Below are positions 28,201-36,800 of a stretch of 64,000 nucleotides of DNA, one piece after another. The position numbers were made by a program, and so were the translations under genes. Source of the stretch: Streptomyces caniscabiei (GTDB lineage Bacteria; Actinomycetota; Actinomycetes; Streptomycetales; Streptomycetaceae); assembly GCF_014930365.1 (NCBI RefSeq), contig NZ_JABXWI010000033.1, positions 1 to 64,000 of the forward strand, read 5' to 3'. The notes under the pieces are model-generated. The model made no database searches. It was not told the origin of the DNA and was given only the letters and a program-made list of their open reading frames with translations. Each line of letters opens with the position of its first letter. Position 1 is the first letter of the stretch.

Positions 28201-31200
28201 CACACCTTCGTGGGGACCGACGCCGAGAACGTCCGCACGCACGCCTGGCAGCCGTTCCGTGAATACCTGCGCTCCTCCGTCGGCCTGATCGAGAACATGG
28301 CGCGCGCCATGGGCGTCGACATCACCGCCGACGACTTCACACCGGACGACAGGGAAGCGCTCCTCGATCACGCCTGCGCCCGCTATCTGGCCGACAGCTC
28401 ACTCATCGGCACCGTCGAGGACCGGCTGCCCCTGGTGCACCGGCTCACCGCGGCGGGGATCGACGAGATCGCCTGTCTCCTGGATTTCGGTGTGGACCCG
28501 GACGCCGCGATCGGCGCCCTGTCCGCACTGGCCGACCTCAGGAGCCGGGCCGCCGCGGCCCCGCCCGCCGGGCCCCGCGAGGAGCCGTCCCTCACCGGGA
28601 TGATCCGCGCCCACGGCGTCACCCACCTCCAGTGCACCCCCTCACACGCCCGCGCCCTCATCGAGGAGGCGGACACCGCGGCGCTCGGCGGACTGCGCCA
28701 ACTGCTCCTCGGCGGCGAACGGCTCGACGCGGACCTCGCCCGCCGGCTCGCGGAACACCTGCGCGGCACGATCCGCAACATGTACGGCCCGACCGAGACC
28801 ACGGTGTGGTCCACCACGGACCTCGTCGAGCCGTCCGAGGCGACCGTCACCATCGGGCGCCCCGTCGTCGGCACCGTGGTCCGCGTCCTCGACCCGCACG
28901 GCCGGGAGGTCCCCGCCGGCGTCCCCGGGGAGCTGTACATCGGCGGCGCCGGTGTGACCGCCGGATACCTGGACCGTCCAGAACTCACCGCCGAGCGGTT
29001 CGTCGCCCCGCACGGAGCCAAGGACCCGGCCGGCGCCGCGGAACGCTTCTACCGCACGGGCGACATCGTCCGCGTACGCCGCGACGGCCGGCTCGAGTAC
29101 CTGTCCCGCAACGACCACCAGCTGAAGATCCGCGGCTTCCGGGTCGAGGCGGGCGAGGTCGAGGCCGTGCTCACCGCTCTGCCGTCGGTGCGCCAGTGCG
29201 TCGTCACCGGCCACGGGCTGGGGACCTCCGCCGCCGCCCTCGTCGCCTACTTCGTCCCCACCGCTCCCGACGCGCCGCCCGGCACGGCCGAGCTGCGCGC
29301 CGAACTGACCCGCCGGCTCCCCTCGTTCCTCGTCCCCTCCCGCTTCGTCCCCCTCGACGCCCTGCCGCTCACCGGCAACGGCAAGGTCGACCTCGGAGCA
29401 CTGCCGGAACCAGGGCAGCAGGAGCGGGGTTCCGTCGCCTTCACCGCGCCGACGACTCCCGCCGAGGAACTGATCACGGCCATCTGGCGCGACGCCCTGC
29501 GGGTCGAACGCGTGGGCGTCCACGACGACTTCTTCGAACTCGGCGGCCACTCCCTGCTGGCCACCCAGGTCGTCGCCGGCATCCGGCGCACCCTCGGCGT
29601 CCGGCTGCCGCTGCGCCTCCTGTTCGAGGCACCCACAGTCGCCGCCCTCGCGCGCGCCGTGGAGGCACTCGGCGAGTCCTCGGCCGCGCGGCCCTCGGCG
29701 ACCGCCGTCCCGGCCGCCCTGTGCCCCGACCACGAGCACCGCCACGACCCGTTCCCCCTCACCGACGTACAGCGCGCCTACTGGATCGGACGCAGCGGCA
29801 CGGTGGGCGGCGACGTCTCGTGTCACCTGTACGTCGAGCTAGACGTCGACGACATCGACCTGCCCAGGCTGGAAGGCTCCTGGCAGGCGCTGGTGCGCCG
29901 GCACGACGCGCTGCGTCTCGTGGTGGACGGGGACGGCACCCAGCGCATCCTGGCCGACGTCCCCGATTACCGCGTGGACGTGGAGGACCTGCGCGGTCTC
30001 GACCGGACCGGCCGCGACAGCCGTCTGGAGGCGACCCGTCATGCCATGTCCCACCAGGTGCTGCCCTCCGAGACGTGGCCCCTGTTCGACATCCGGGCCA
30101 GCCGCACGGGGGACACCACGGCCCGCGTCCATGTGAGCATCGACACCCTGATCGCCGACGGCGGCAGCGTGCGGATCCTGCTGGGCGAACTCCTCGCCGT
30201 CTATCGCGGGGAACTGCGGCCGGAGCCACTGGAGCTGTCCTTCCGGGACTACGTCCTGGCCGAGCAGCGGCGTCGCGGCGGCCCCGACGGGGAACGTGAC
30301 ATGGCCTACTGGCGGGACCGGCTCGACACCCTGCCGCCCGCGCCCTCCCTGCCGCTGGCCCGGCGGCCAGAGGAACTGACCGAGACGCGGTTCCGGCGCC
30401 GGGAGGCACACCTGCCGGCGGAGGTGTGGAACCGGCTGAAGGAACGGGCCGCGGCCGCGCGGATCACCCCGTCGGCACTCGCCCTCGCCGCGTACGCCAC
30501 CGTGATCGGCACGTGGGCGGACGCGGACCGCTTCACCCTCAATCTCACTCTCTTCAACCGAGTGGGCGACCACCCCGAACTGAGCTCGCTCGTGGGGGAC
30601 TTCACCGCACTCACCATGCTGGAGGTGGACGGCGCCACCTCCGGAGCATTCGAGGAAAGGGCCCGCCGGATCCAGGGCCGGCTCTGGGAGGACCTGGATC
30701 ACCAGTCGGTCAGCGGCGTCCGGGTGGCGGGCGAGCTGGCCCGCCGCCGCGGCGTCGCCGCCGCCGTCATGCCCGTGGTCTTCACCAGTGAACTCGGTGC
30801 GGCCGACGACACCCCGCCGACGGAGCCGGGCGCGCGGATCGCGTACACGATCACCCAGACACCCCAGGTGTGGCTCGACCACCAGATCGCGGAGGACGGC
30901 GATCGGCTGCGGCTCACCTGGGACGCCGTCGAGGCGCTGTTCCCGCCCGGCGTGCTGGACGACATGTTCGCCGCGTACACGGCTCTGCTGACCTCCCTCG
31001 CCGAGGAGCCGACGGCCTGGACCGACGCACACCGGGAGGTTCTGCCCCCGGATCAGGCCGCCCGGTACACCGCGCTCAACGAGACCGCCGGCCCGTTGCC
31101 GGACGGACTGCTGCACGAGCCCTTCCTGGCCCGCGCGGCCCAGCAGCCCGAGCGCGTCGCCGTCGTCTCCGCCACCGGCACGGTCACCTACGGGGAACTC

Positions 31201-33810
31201 GACCGGGCCTCTCTGGCCGTCGCCCGCAGCCTGCACCGGGCCGGTGTGCGGTCCGGCTGCCTCGTCGGCGTGCTGGCCGACCGCGGGTGGGAACAGGTCG
31301 CCTCCGCCCTCGGCGTCCTGCGTGCCGGGGCCGCCTATCTGCCCCTGGACAGCGGACTGCCCGCCGCGCGCGTGGCCCGCTCCCTCGAGCACGCCGGAGC
31401 CGTCGCCCTGATCGTGCCCGCCTCCGCCCCCGTCGGGGACGGAGCGGCGGACGGCGTCACCGTCCTGCGGTTCGACGAGGCCGTGGCGGACGGCGATGCC
31501 GCGGGCACCGACCACGACCCGCGTCCCACCACGACCCCGGGCGACCTGGCGTACGTGATCTACACGTCCGGGTCCACCGGCGAGCCCAAGGGCGTGATGA
31601 CGGACCACCGCGGCGCTCTGAACACCGTCACCGACATCAACGAGCGGTTCGGCACGGACGCCGACGACCGCGTGTTCGCCTTGTCGTCCCTGGGCTTCGA
31701 CCTGTCCGTGTACGACATCTTCGGCACCCTGGCGGCCGGTGCCGCGCTCGTCATGCCGGGGCCGGGCGAGGAACGTGATCCGAGCCGCTGGGCGCGGCTC
31801 GTGGCCGACCACGGCGTCACCGTGTGGAACTCGGTGCCCGCGTTGATGGAGATGCTGCTCGTGCACGCCATGGGCAATCCGGCAGCGGACGTGAAGAGCC
31901 TGCGGCTGGTCATGCTCAGCGGGGACTGGATCCCCGTCGACATGCCCGACAACATCAGGTCGGTCAGCCCGACGGCCGAGGTGATCAGCCTCGGGGGTGC
32001 CACCGAGGCGTCGATCTGGTCGGTGGCGCACCCGGTCGGCACGGTCGACCCGAAGCGGCCGAGCATCCCGTACGGTCGCCCCCTGCGCAACCAGACGATG
32101 TACGTCCTCGACGACGCCTTCCGGCTCCGGCCCACCGGCCTGCCCGGCGCCCTGTACATAGGCGGTAGGGGACTGGCGGTCGGCTACCGCAACGCGCCCG
32201 AGCTCACGGCACGGGCGTTCCCCACCCACCCGGTGACCGGGGAACGTCTGTACCGCACCGGCGACCTGGCCCGGCTCATGCCCGACGGGAGCCTGGAGTT
32301 CCTGGGCCGCGAGGACTCGCAGGTCAAGATCCGCGGCATGCGCATCGAGCTCGGCGAGATCGAGGCCGAGCTCGTCCGGACGGAAGGGGTCCGCGAGGCT
32401 GCCGCGCTCGTCCAGGGCTCCGGCACGTCCGCTCAGCTCGCGGCCTACGTCGTACGGGAGGCGCCGGCCGCCCCCGGTCAGCCGCCCGCCGCCGGAACCG
32501 GCGCCCCGGCCGGACTGGACGCCGAGCGGGTGCGCAGGCTGGAGATCCGGCTGCGGCAGCCGGGACGGCGCGAGGACCTCGCGGGCCGCGAGATCCTGCC
32601 GTTCGCGCTGCCGTCGGACACGCGGGCGCTGCGCGGCGAGTCGGCCGCCCGGGGCGCGGCGACCGGATTCGGCGCCGGCCCCGTACCGGCCGCCGATCTG
32701 TACGGGCTCCTCACCGTGCTCGCCCGCCAGGACGAGGACGGTGTGCCCCGGTACGCGTACGGCTCGGCCGGCGGCCTCTACCCGGTGCAGACGTACCTGG
32801 CCGTCGCGCCGGGCGGCGTCGACGGGATCGAGGCCGGCACCTACTACCTTGACCCGGCCGGTCCCGCGCTGGTGGCGCTCGACGGCCCGGAGGGAGCCCG
32901 GCGGGTCCTCGATCCCGCCCTGTTCGGTGAGTCCAACCGGCCGCTGGTCGCGCAGGCGGGCTTCGCCGTCCACCTGGTCGTCCGCGACGCGGCGGTGACG
33001 CCCGTCTACGGGGCACTGTCCGACCGGTTCGCCCTGCTGGAGGCCGGGGCGATGGCGCAGCTGCTGCGGCAGCGTGCCGCGGACTGCCGGGTCGGCCTGT
33101 GCCCGGTCGGGGACGTGTACGCCGAGCCGCTGCACGAGGTCCTGAGCCTGGAGAGGGAGCAGACGGTGCTCCACACCCTGCTCGGCGGTCTCCCGTTGGC
33201 CGCGGGCACCGCCGTCGACGACACGGACGTGTGGGCGGCCGGGCTGCGGGACGAACTCGCCCGGCGGCTGCCCCCGTACATGGTGCCCCGGCGCGTACGG
33301 GTGATCGACGCGCTGCCACTGTCGGCCAACGGCAAGGTGGACCGCAAGGCGCTCGCCCGGCTGGACGGCGCGCCGGCGCGGCCCACCGCGCCCCGACCCG
33401 CGCTGTCCGAGGCGATCCGGCCCGCCGGGGCGCAGGCCGCTCCGACGACGGGCTCCGGCACCCTCCCCGGGACCACCCTGGAACGCCTCGCGGCGCTGTG
33501 GCGTGAGGTGCTGGACGGTCAGGAGATCGGCGCCGACACCAATTTCTTCGACGCCGGGGCGACCTCCATCCACCTGGTGCGCGTACAGAAGGGGATCTCC
33601 GCGGAGTTCGGCACGGAACTGTCGGTCGTCGCGATGTTCGACAACCCCACCGTCCGGCACCTCGCCGAGCTGCTCGACAGCGCCGAGCGGGCGGCGCGCG
33701 TCGACACGGGGGAGGGCTCGGCACCCGCTGCCGGCCGGCGCCGGCACCACGAACAGCGGCGTGCCGCCCGCCGTGCGCGCGGCTCCGGCCCCACCCCGTC
33801 CGCCGGCTGA
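25234..33810 (+). CDS. two-module NRPS, C-A(Gly, embedded monooxygenase)-T-Cy-A(Cys, embedded oxidase)-T
   Basis: This is a 2858-residue synthetase. Module 1: C at about 55-508 (HHMAGDAWS); an A domain interrupted between A4 and A5 by a luciferase-like monooxygenase at about 760-1100 (WLPERHFHAFGG, SGWHMDDF); T at about 1405-1475. Its code D-I-L-Q-L-G-M-V-W indicates glycine. Module 2: a heterocyclisation domain at about 1505-1945 (FPLTDVQRAYWIGR; DTLIADGGS in place of HHxxxDG); an A domain with code D-L-Y-N-M-S-L-I-W, indicating cysteine; an FMN-dependent SagB/nitroreductase-type oxidase inserted between A8 and A10 at about 2425-2655 (GSAGGLYPVQ); T at about 2748-2822 (GATSIHL). Together these should give an alpha-hydroxylated Gly joined to a thiazole. 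There is no TE. The GTG start overlaps the PKS stop. Confidence 0.95.
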   Translation: MTESTGREERLARLTPEQRAAFLARTRGRAVTAATAPATGGEPADTVAGGPIPPVQGPAPLSFGQERLWFLEQLTPGLGVHNEYVALRLTGHLDLAALDAALTGLVDRHPALRTVVDPGDGTPVQRVLSTADTVLRVVDIEPGDAAAVRPDEGGLLPGERALGREEAARPFDLENGPLFRALLIRSAPDRSLLVVVNHHMAGDAWSRSVLVDDLCTGYRAHLDGTPAAGEALPVQYGDWAAWQRRELTDDHLADHLTYWEERLADAPPLLDLATDRPRPAVPTHRGGRVRFTLDARLTEALEGLGREARATPFMVTLAAWQAVLMRHSGQEDVVVGVPTAGRDRPELAALVGMFVNSLVLRADLSGDPTFGELLSRVREAALGALEHAQVPFEGLVRRLSPDRDLSHAPLYQVQFGYRNVPEPKITLPGVQVRLAELDNGLCRTDLSLELARHGDVTEGICEYSRDLFDEDSVRTLTDALERVLLRATADPTLRLSELLTLTPAEQALLRAAGDGGPVPEGAQDVLTDFARAVRTRPDAAAVGCLGTELTFRALHGRAADVAARLRAAGVRPGDRVGVGIRRCADLPAALFGVLMTGAAYLPLDPDYPPERLRYVCDDATPAAVLVHTATRETFADGTVLRGAALVDIDAPAGSALEEAPDGPPSADPEAAAYVIHTSGSTGRPKGVVVLHRNLTAFLAAMDRVVDTGDQPVTWLAVTSVSFDISVLELLWTVSRGHRVVITPDAGATAGPEPAVASAAPEFSLFYFASDSGGVISGPQQYRLLMDGARFGDEHGFSAVWLPERHFHAFGGAFPAPSVLAAAVATTTRRIGIRAGSVVMPLHHPVRVAEEWSVVDNLSGGRVGLSFASGWHMDDFVLAKDAYEDRQARTLDGLEQVRGLWRGERLAFEGPGGRAVEVGVLPRPVQSELPVWLTSSGNPETCRRAGEAGARLLTHLLGQSVEELADRVAVYREAWHRAGHPGDPHVTLMLHTFVGTDAENVRTHAWQPFREYLRSSVGLIENMARAMGVDITADDFTPDDREALLDHACARYLADSSLIGTVEDRLPLVHRLTAAGIDEIACLLDFGVDPDAAIGALSALADLRSRAAAAPPAGPREEPSLTGMIRAHGVTHLQCTPSHARALIEEADTAALGGLRQLLLGGERLDADLARRLAEHLRGTIRNMYGPTETTVWSTTDLVEPSEATVTIGRPVVGTVVRVLDPHGREVPAGVPGELYIGGAGVTAGYLDRPELTAERFVAPHGAKDPAGAAERFYRTGDIVRVRRDGRLEYLSRNDHQLKIRGFRVEAGEVEAVLTALPSVRQCVVTGHGLGTSAAALVAYFVPTAPDAPPGTAELRAELTRRLPSFLVPSRFVPLDALPLTGNGKVDLGALPEPGQQERGSVAFTAPTTPAEELITAIWRDALRVERVGVHDDFFELGGHSLLATQVVAGIRRTLGVRLPLRLLFEAPTVAALARAVEALGESSAARPSATAVPAALCPDHEHRHDPFPLTDVQRAYWIGRSGTVGGDVSCHLYVELDVDDIDLPRLEGSWQALVRRHDALRLVVDGDGTQRILADVPDYRVDVEDLRGLDRTGRDSRLEATRHAMSHQVLPSETWPLFDIRASRTGDTTARVHVSIDTLIADGGSVRILLGELLAVYRGELRPEPLELSFRDYVLAEQRRRGGPDGERDMAYWRDRLDTLPPAPSLPLARRPEELTETRFRRREAHLPAEVWNRLKERAAAARITPSALALAAYATVIGTWADADRFTLNLTLFNRVGDHPELSSLVGDFTALTMLEVDGATSGAFEERARRIQGRLWEDLDHQSVSGVRVAGELARRRGVAAAVMPVVFTSELGAADDTPPTEPGARIAYTITQTPQVWLDHQIAEDGDRLRLTWDAVEALFPPGVLDDMFAAYTALLTSLAEEPTAWTDAHREVLPPDQAARYTALNETAGPLPDGLLHEPFLARAAQQPERVAVVSATGTVTYGELDRASLAVARSLHRAGVRSGCLVGVLADRGWEQVASALGVLRAGAAYLPLDSGLPAARVARSLEHAGAVALIVPASAPVGDGAADGVTVLRFDEAVADGDAAGTDHDPRPTTTPGDLAYVIYTSGSTGEPKGVMTDHRGALNTVTDINERFGTDADDRVFALSSLGFDLSVYDIFGTLAAGAALVMPGPGEERDPSRWARLVADHGVTVWNSVPALMEMLLVHAMGNPAADVKSLRLVMLSGDWIPVDMPDNIRSVSPTAEVISLGGATEASIWSVAHPVGTVDPKRPSIPYGRPLRNQTMYVLDDAFRLRPTGLPGALYIGGRGLAVGYRNAPELTARAFPTHPVTGERLYRTGDLARLMPDGSLEFLGREDSQVKIRGMRIELGEIEAELVRTEGVREAAALVQGSGTSAQLAAYVVREAPAAPGQPPAAGTGAPAGLDAERVRRLEIRLRQPGRREDLAGREILPFALPSDTRALRGESAARGAATGFGAGPVPAADLYGLLTVLARQDEDGVPRYAYGSAGGLYPVQTYLAVAPGGVDGIEAGTYYLDPAGPALVALDGPEGARRVLDPALFGESNRPLVAQAGFAVHLVVRDAAVTPVYGALSDRFALLEAGAMAQLLRQRAADCRVGLCPVGDVYAEPLHEVLSLEREQTVLHTLLGGLPLAAGTAVDDTDVWAAGLRDELARRLPPYMVPRRVRVIDALPLSANGKVDRKALARLDGAPARPTAPRPALSEAIRPAGAQAAPTTGSGTLPGTTLERLAALWREVLDGQEIGADTNFFDAGATSIHLVRVQKGISAEFGTELSVVAMFDNPTVRHLAELLDSAERAARVDTGEGSAPAAGRRRHHEQRRAARRARGSGPTPSAG

Positions 33811-33898
33811 GCGGAAGCCGTGGCGGGGCACGGCCGCCTCCTGCCCCCTCCCGCAGCCTCACGGCCGCGCCCGCACCGACTGCGAGAAGAAGGACCGA

Positions 33899-36800
33899 AT
33901 GACCACTCAGGACACCGAAAGCCCAGCGGGTGCACCGGACCTGCCGGACGCGATCGCCGTGACCGGCCTCGCGTGCCGGTTCCCCGGCGCGCCCGACGCC
34001 GAAGCCTTCTGGGCGCAGCTCGTGGCGGGCAGGGACGGCATCACCTTCCGTACCGACGAGGAGTTGGACGCGCTCGGCGTTCCGGCCGGCCGGCTCGCGG
34101 ATCCGCGGTTCGTTCCCGCCGGAGGGGTGCTGAGCGGCATCCAGGAGTTCGACGCGGAGTACTTCGGCATCACCCCCCGCGACGCGGCGCTGATGGACCC
34201 GCAGCACCGGCTGTTCCTGCAGTGCGCCGTCTCCGCGCTGGAGGACGCCGGGCAGCCCGCCCAGGGCACGGACGGCGGTGTCGGTGTCTACGCGTCCTCC
34301 GGCTTCAACTCGTACCTGACCCACCATCTCCTGCCGCACGCCGCCGAACTCGCCGACCGGGCCGACGTGCAGTGGCTGGCCGCGAGCGACAAGGACTACC
34401 TGGCCACCCAGACGTCCTACCGGCTCGGTCTCACCGGGCCCAGCCTGAGCGTGCAGACGGCGTGTTCGTCCGCTCTGGTCGCGGTCCATCTGGCCGGCGA
34501 GGCGCTGCTCAGCGGTGAGTGCGACGTGGCGCTCGCCGGGGCGGTGTCCGCCGGTGTCTTCCAGGGGCTGGGCTACCTGTACACCGAAGGGGGCATCCTG
34601 TCGCCGGACGGTCGCTGTCGGCCCTTCGACTCCGCCGCCGGCGGCACCGTCTTCGGCAGTGGTGTCGGCGTCGTGGTCCTCAAACGGCTCGCCGACGCCG
34701 TCGCGGACGGCGACACGGTACGCGCCGTCCTGCTCGGCTCGGCCGTCAACAACGACGGCGACCGCAAGGTCGGATTCACCGCTCCCGGCCTGGAGGGACA
34801 GGTCCGGGTCCTCGCCGCCGCGCAAGCCGTCGCCGGTGTCGGTCCGGAGGAGATCACCTGTCTGGAGGCGCACGGCACCGGCACCGCCCTCGGCGACCGT
34901 ATCGAACTCGCCGCCCTCGACCGGGTCTTCGCCGACGCGCCCGACCCCGGCCGGGTACTCGGCGCGGTGAAGTCGAACGTCGGTCACCTGGACACCTGCG
35001 CCGGCATGGCCGGCCTGATCAAGACGGTCCTCGCGCTGCAGCACCGCACCTTGTTGCCCACCGCACACTTCACCCGCCCCATGCCCGGTCTCGACGCGAG
35101 CCGCTTCCGCGTGCTCACCGAGGCCGAACCGTGGCCCGGCGTGGACGGCACCCGCACGGCCGGGGTGAGCTCCTTCGGCATCGGCGGCACCAACGCCCAC
35201 GTGATCCTGCGGGAAGCCCCGCCGTCGGCCCGGCCCGCCCCGGGCGCCGATCCCGTCGGTGGCTGGCAGGTGCTGCCGCTGTCCGCCCGCACCCCGCAGG
35301 CGCTGGATCGACTGGCCGGACGGCTGGCCACCGCCGTCGTGGGCCCCGCCGCTCCTGCCCTCGCCGATGTCGCGCACACCCTGCAGACCGGCCGTACGGG
35401 CCATCCCTGGCGCCGTGCCGTCACAGCGGCACCCGGCCGCACGGCTGCCCTCACCGAGTCCCGGACCACTCCCGTGCGCGCCGGCGACACGCCCCGCGAG
35501 GTCGCCTTTCTCTACCCCGGGCAGGGGGCCGGCACCCCTGGCCTGGCGGCCGAGGCGTACGTCGGCGATCCGGTGTTCCGCGCCGCCCTCGACCGGTGCC
35601 TGGAAGCCCTGCGGCCATGGACAAGTGCCCCGCTGCGGGAACTGTTGCTCGATCCCGAACACTCGGACGCCTTCGACCGGACCGAGGTGGCCCAGCCCGC
35701 CCTGTTCGCTGTCGAGTACGCCCTCACGGAGTGGTGGACGGCCCTGGGCGTTCGGCCGGTGGCCGTGGCCGGGCACAGCGTCGGCGAACTGTCGGCCGCC
35801 TGCGCCGCCGGCGTGTTCACCCTGCCGGATGCCGCCCGGCTGGTCGCTCGCCGGGGTGAGTTGATGAGCCGGATGCCGAACGGGGCGATGCTCGCCGTAC
35901 CCCTGCCAGAAGCAGAACTGCGCGACATCCTCTCCGGCGCGTACGACGACGCGGGCGGCGACGCGATGTCCCGGCCGGAGGTCGCCGCGGTCAACGCGCC
36001 TGACCGCTGTGTGGCAGCCGGTGAGCCGGCCGCCGTCGAACGGCTCCGGGAACTGCTCGGCGAACGGGGTGTGACCGCCCGTCCGCTGCCCGTCCGCCAC
36101 GCCTTCCACAGCCGCCACGCCGACGGGCTGCTCGACGAGTTCGCCACGCTCGTCGCCGGAACACCGGCGCACGCCCCGCGCATCCCCGTCGTGTCCTCCC
36201 TGACCGGCCGACCGCTCACGGCCGACGAGGCCGTCTCGCCCCGCTACTGGGCCCACCAGCTGCGCAGGACCGTCCGTTTCGCGGACGCCCTGCGGGCCCT
36301 GCCGGAGTCGGTCGCCCTGATCGAGACGGGGCCGGGCGGGGCGCTGTCCGCTTTCGCGCGCCGCACCCTCGGCGCGGCCCCCCTCGTCCTTCGCTCACTC
36401 GGACCGCTCCATGACGGTGACGACGGGCCCCCCGCCCGGCTCGCCGCTGCCGGGCGGCTCTGGGAACACGGCGCCGTCATCGACTGGACGGCGCTGGGCG
36501 AGCGCACCGGACGCCGTCACGTCCCCCTGCCGACCTACCCGTTCGAACGGACCCGGCACTGGTTCGAACCGTCGTCCGCGGACGCTGACCGGTTCGGGGA
36601 CGCTGACCCGTCCACGGACACCCACTCATCCACGCCCCCGCGGAACCCAGCCACCGAGGCCCAGGCCACTGCGCCCGGCAGGCCGGACGACTGGCTCCAG
36701 GTCGTGGAATGGTCCCCTTCCGTACCGCCCGCCCCCGCCCCCGCGCCCGGGGTCGTCCTGCTGCTCGCCGACACCTCGGGGCTGGCCGACGAGGTCGCCG

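Noticed and set aside
29839..33831. 1330-residue open frame on the minus strand opposite the NRPS gene
   Set aside because: It is a shadow of the real gene: high GC removes stops from the antisense frame, composition is Gly/Arg/Pro-rich and no domain is recognisable. The same holds for the long antisense frames at 14267-16774, 16940-19627, 21665-23476 and 32711-36256.
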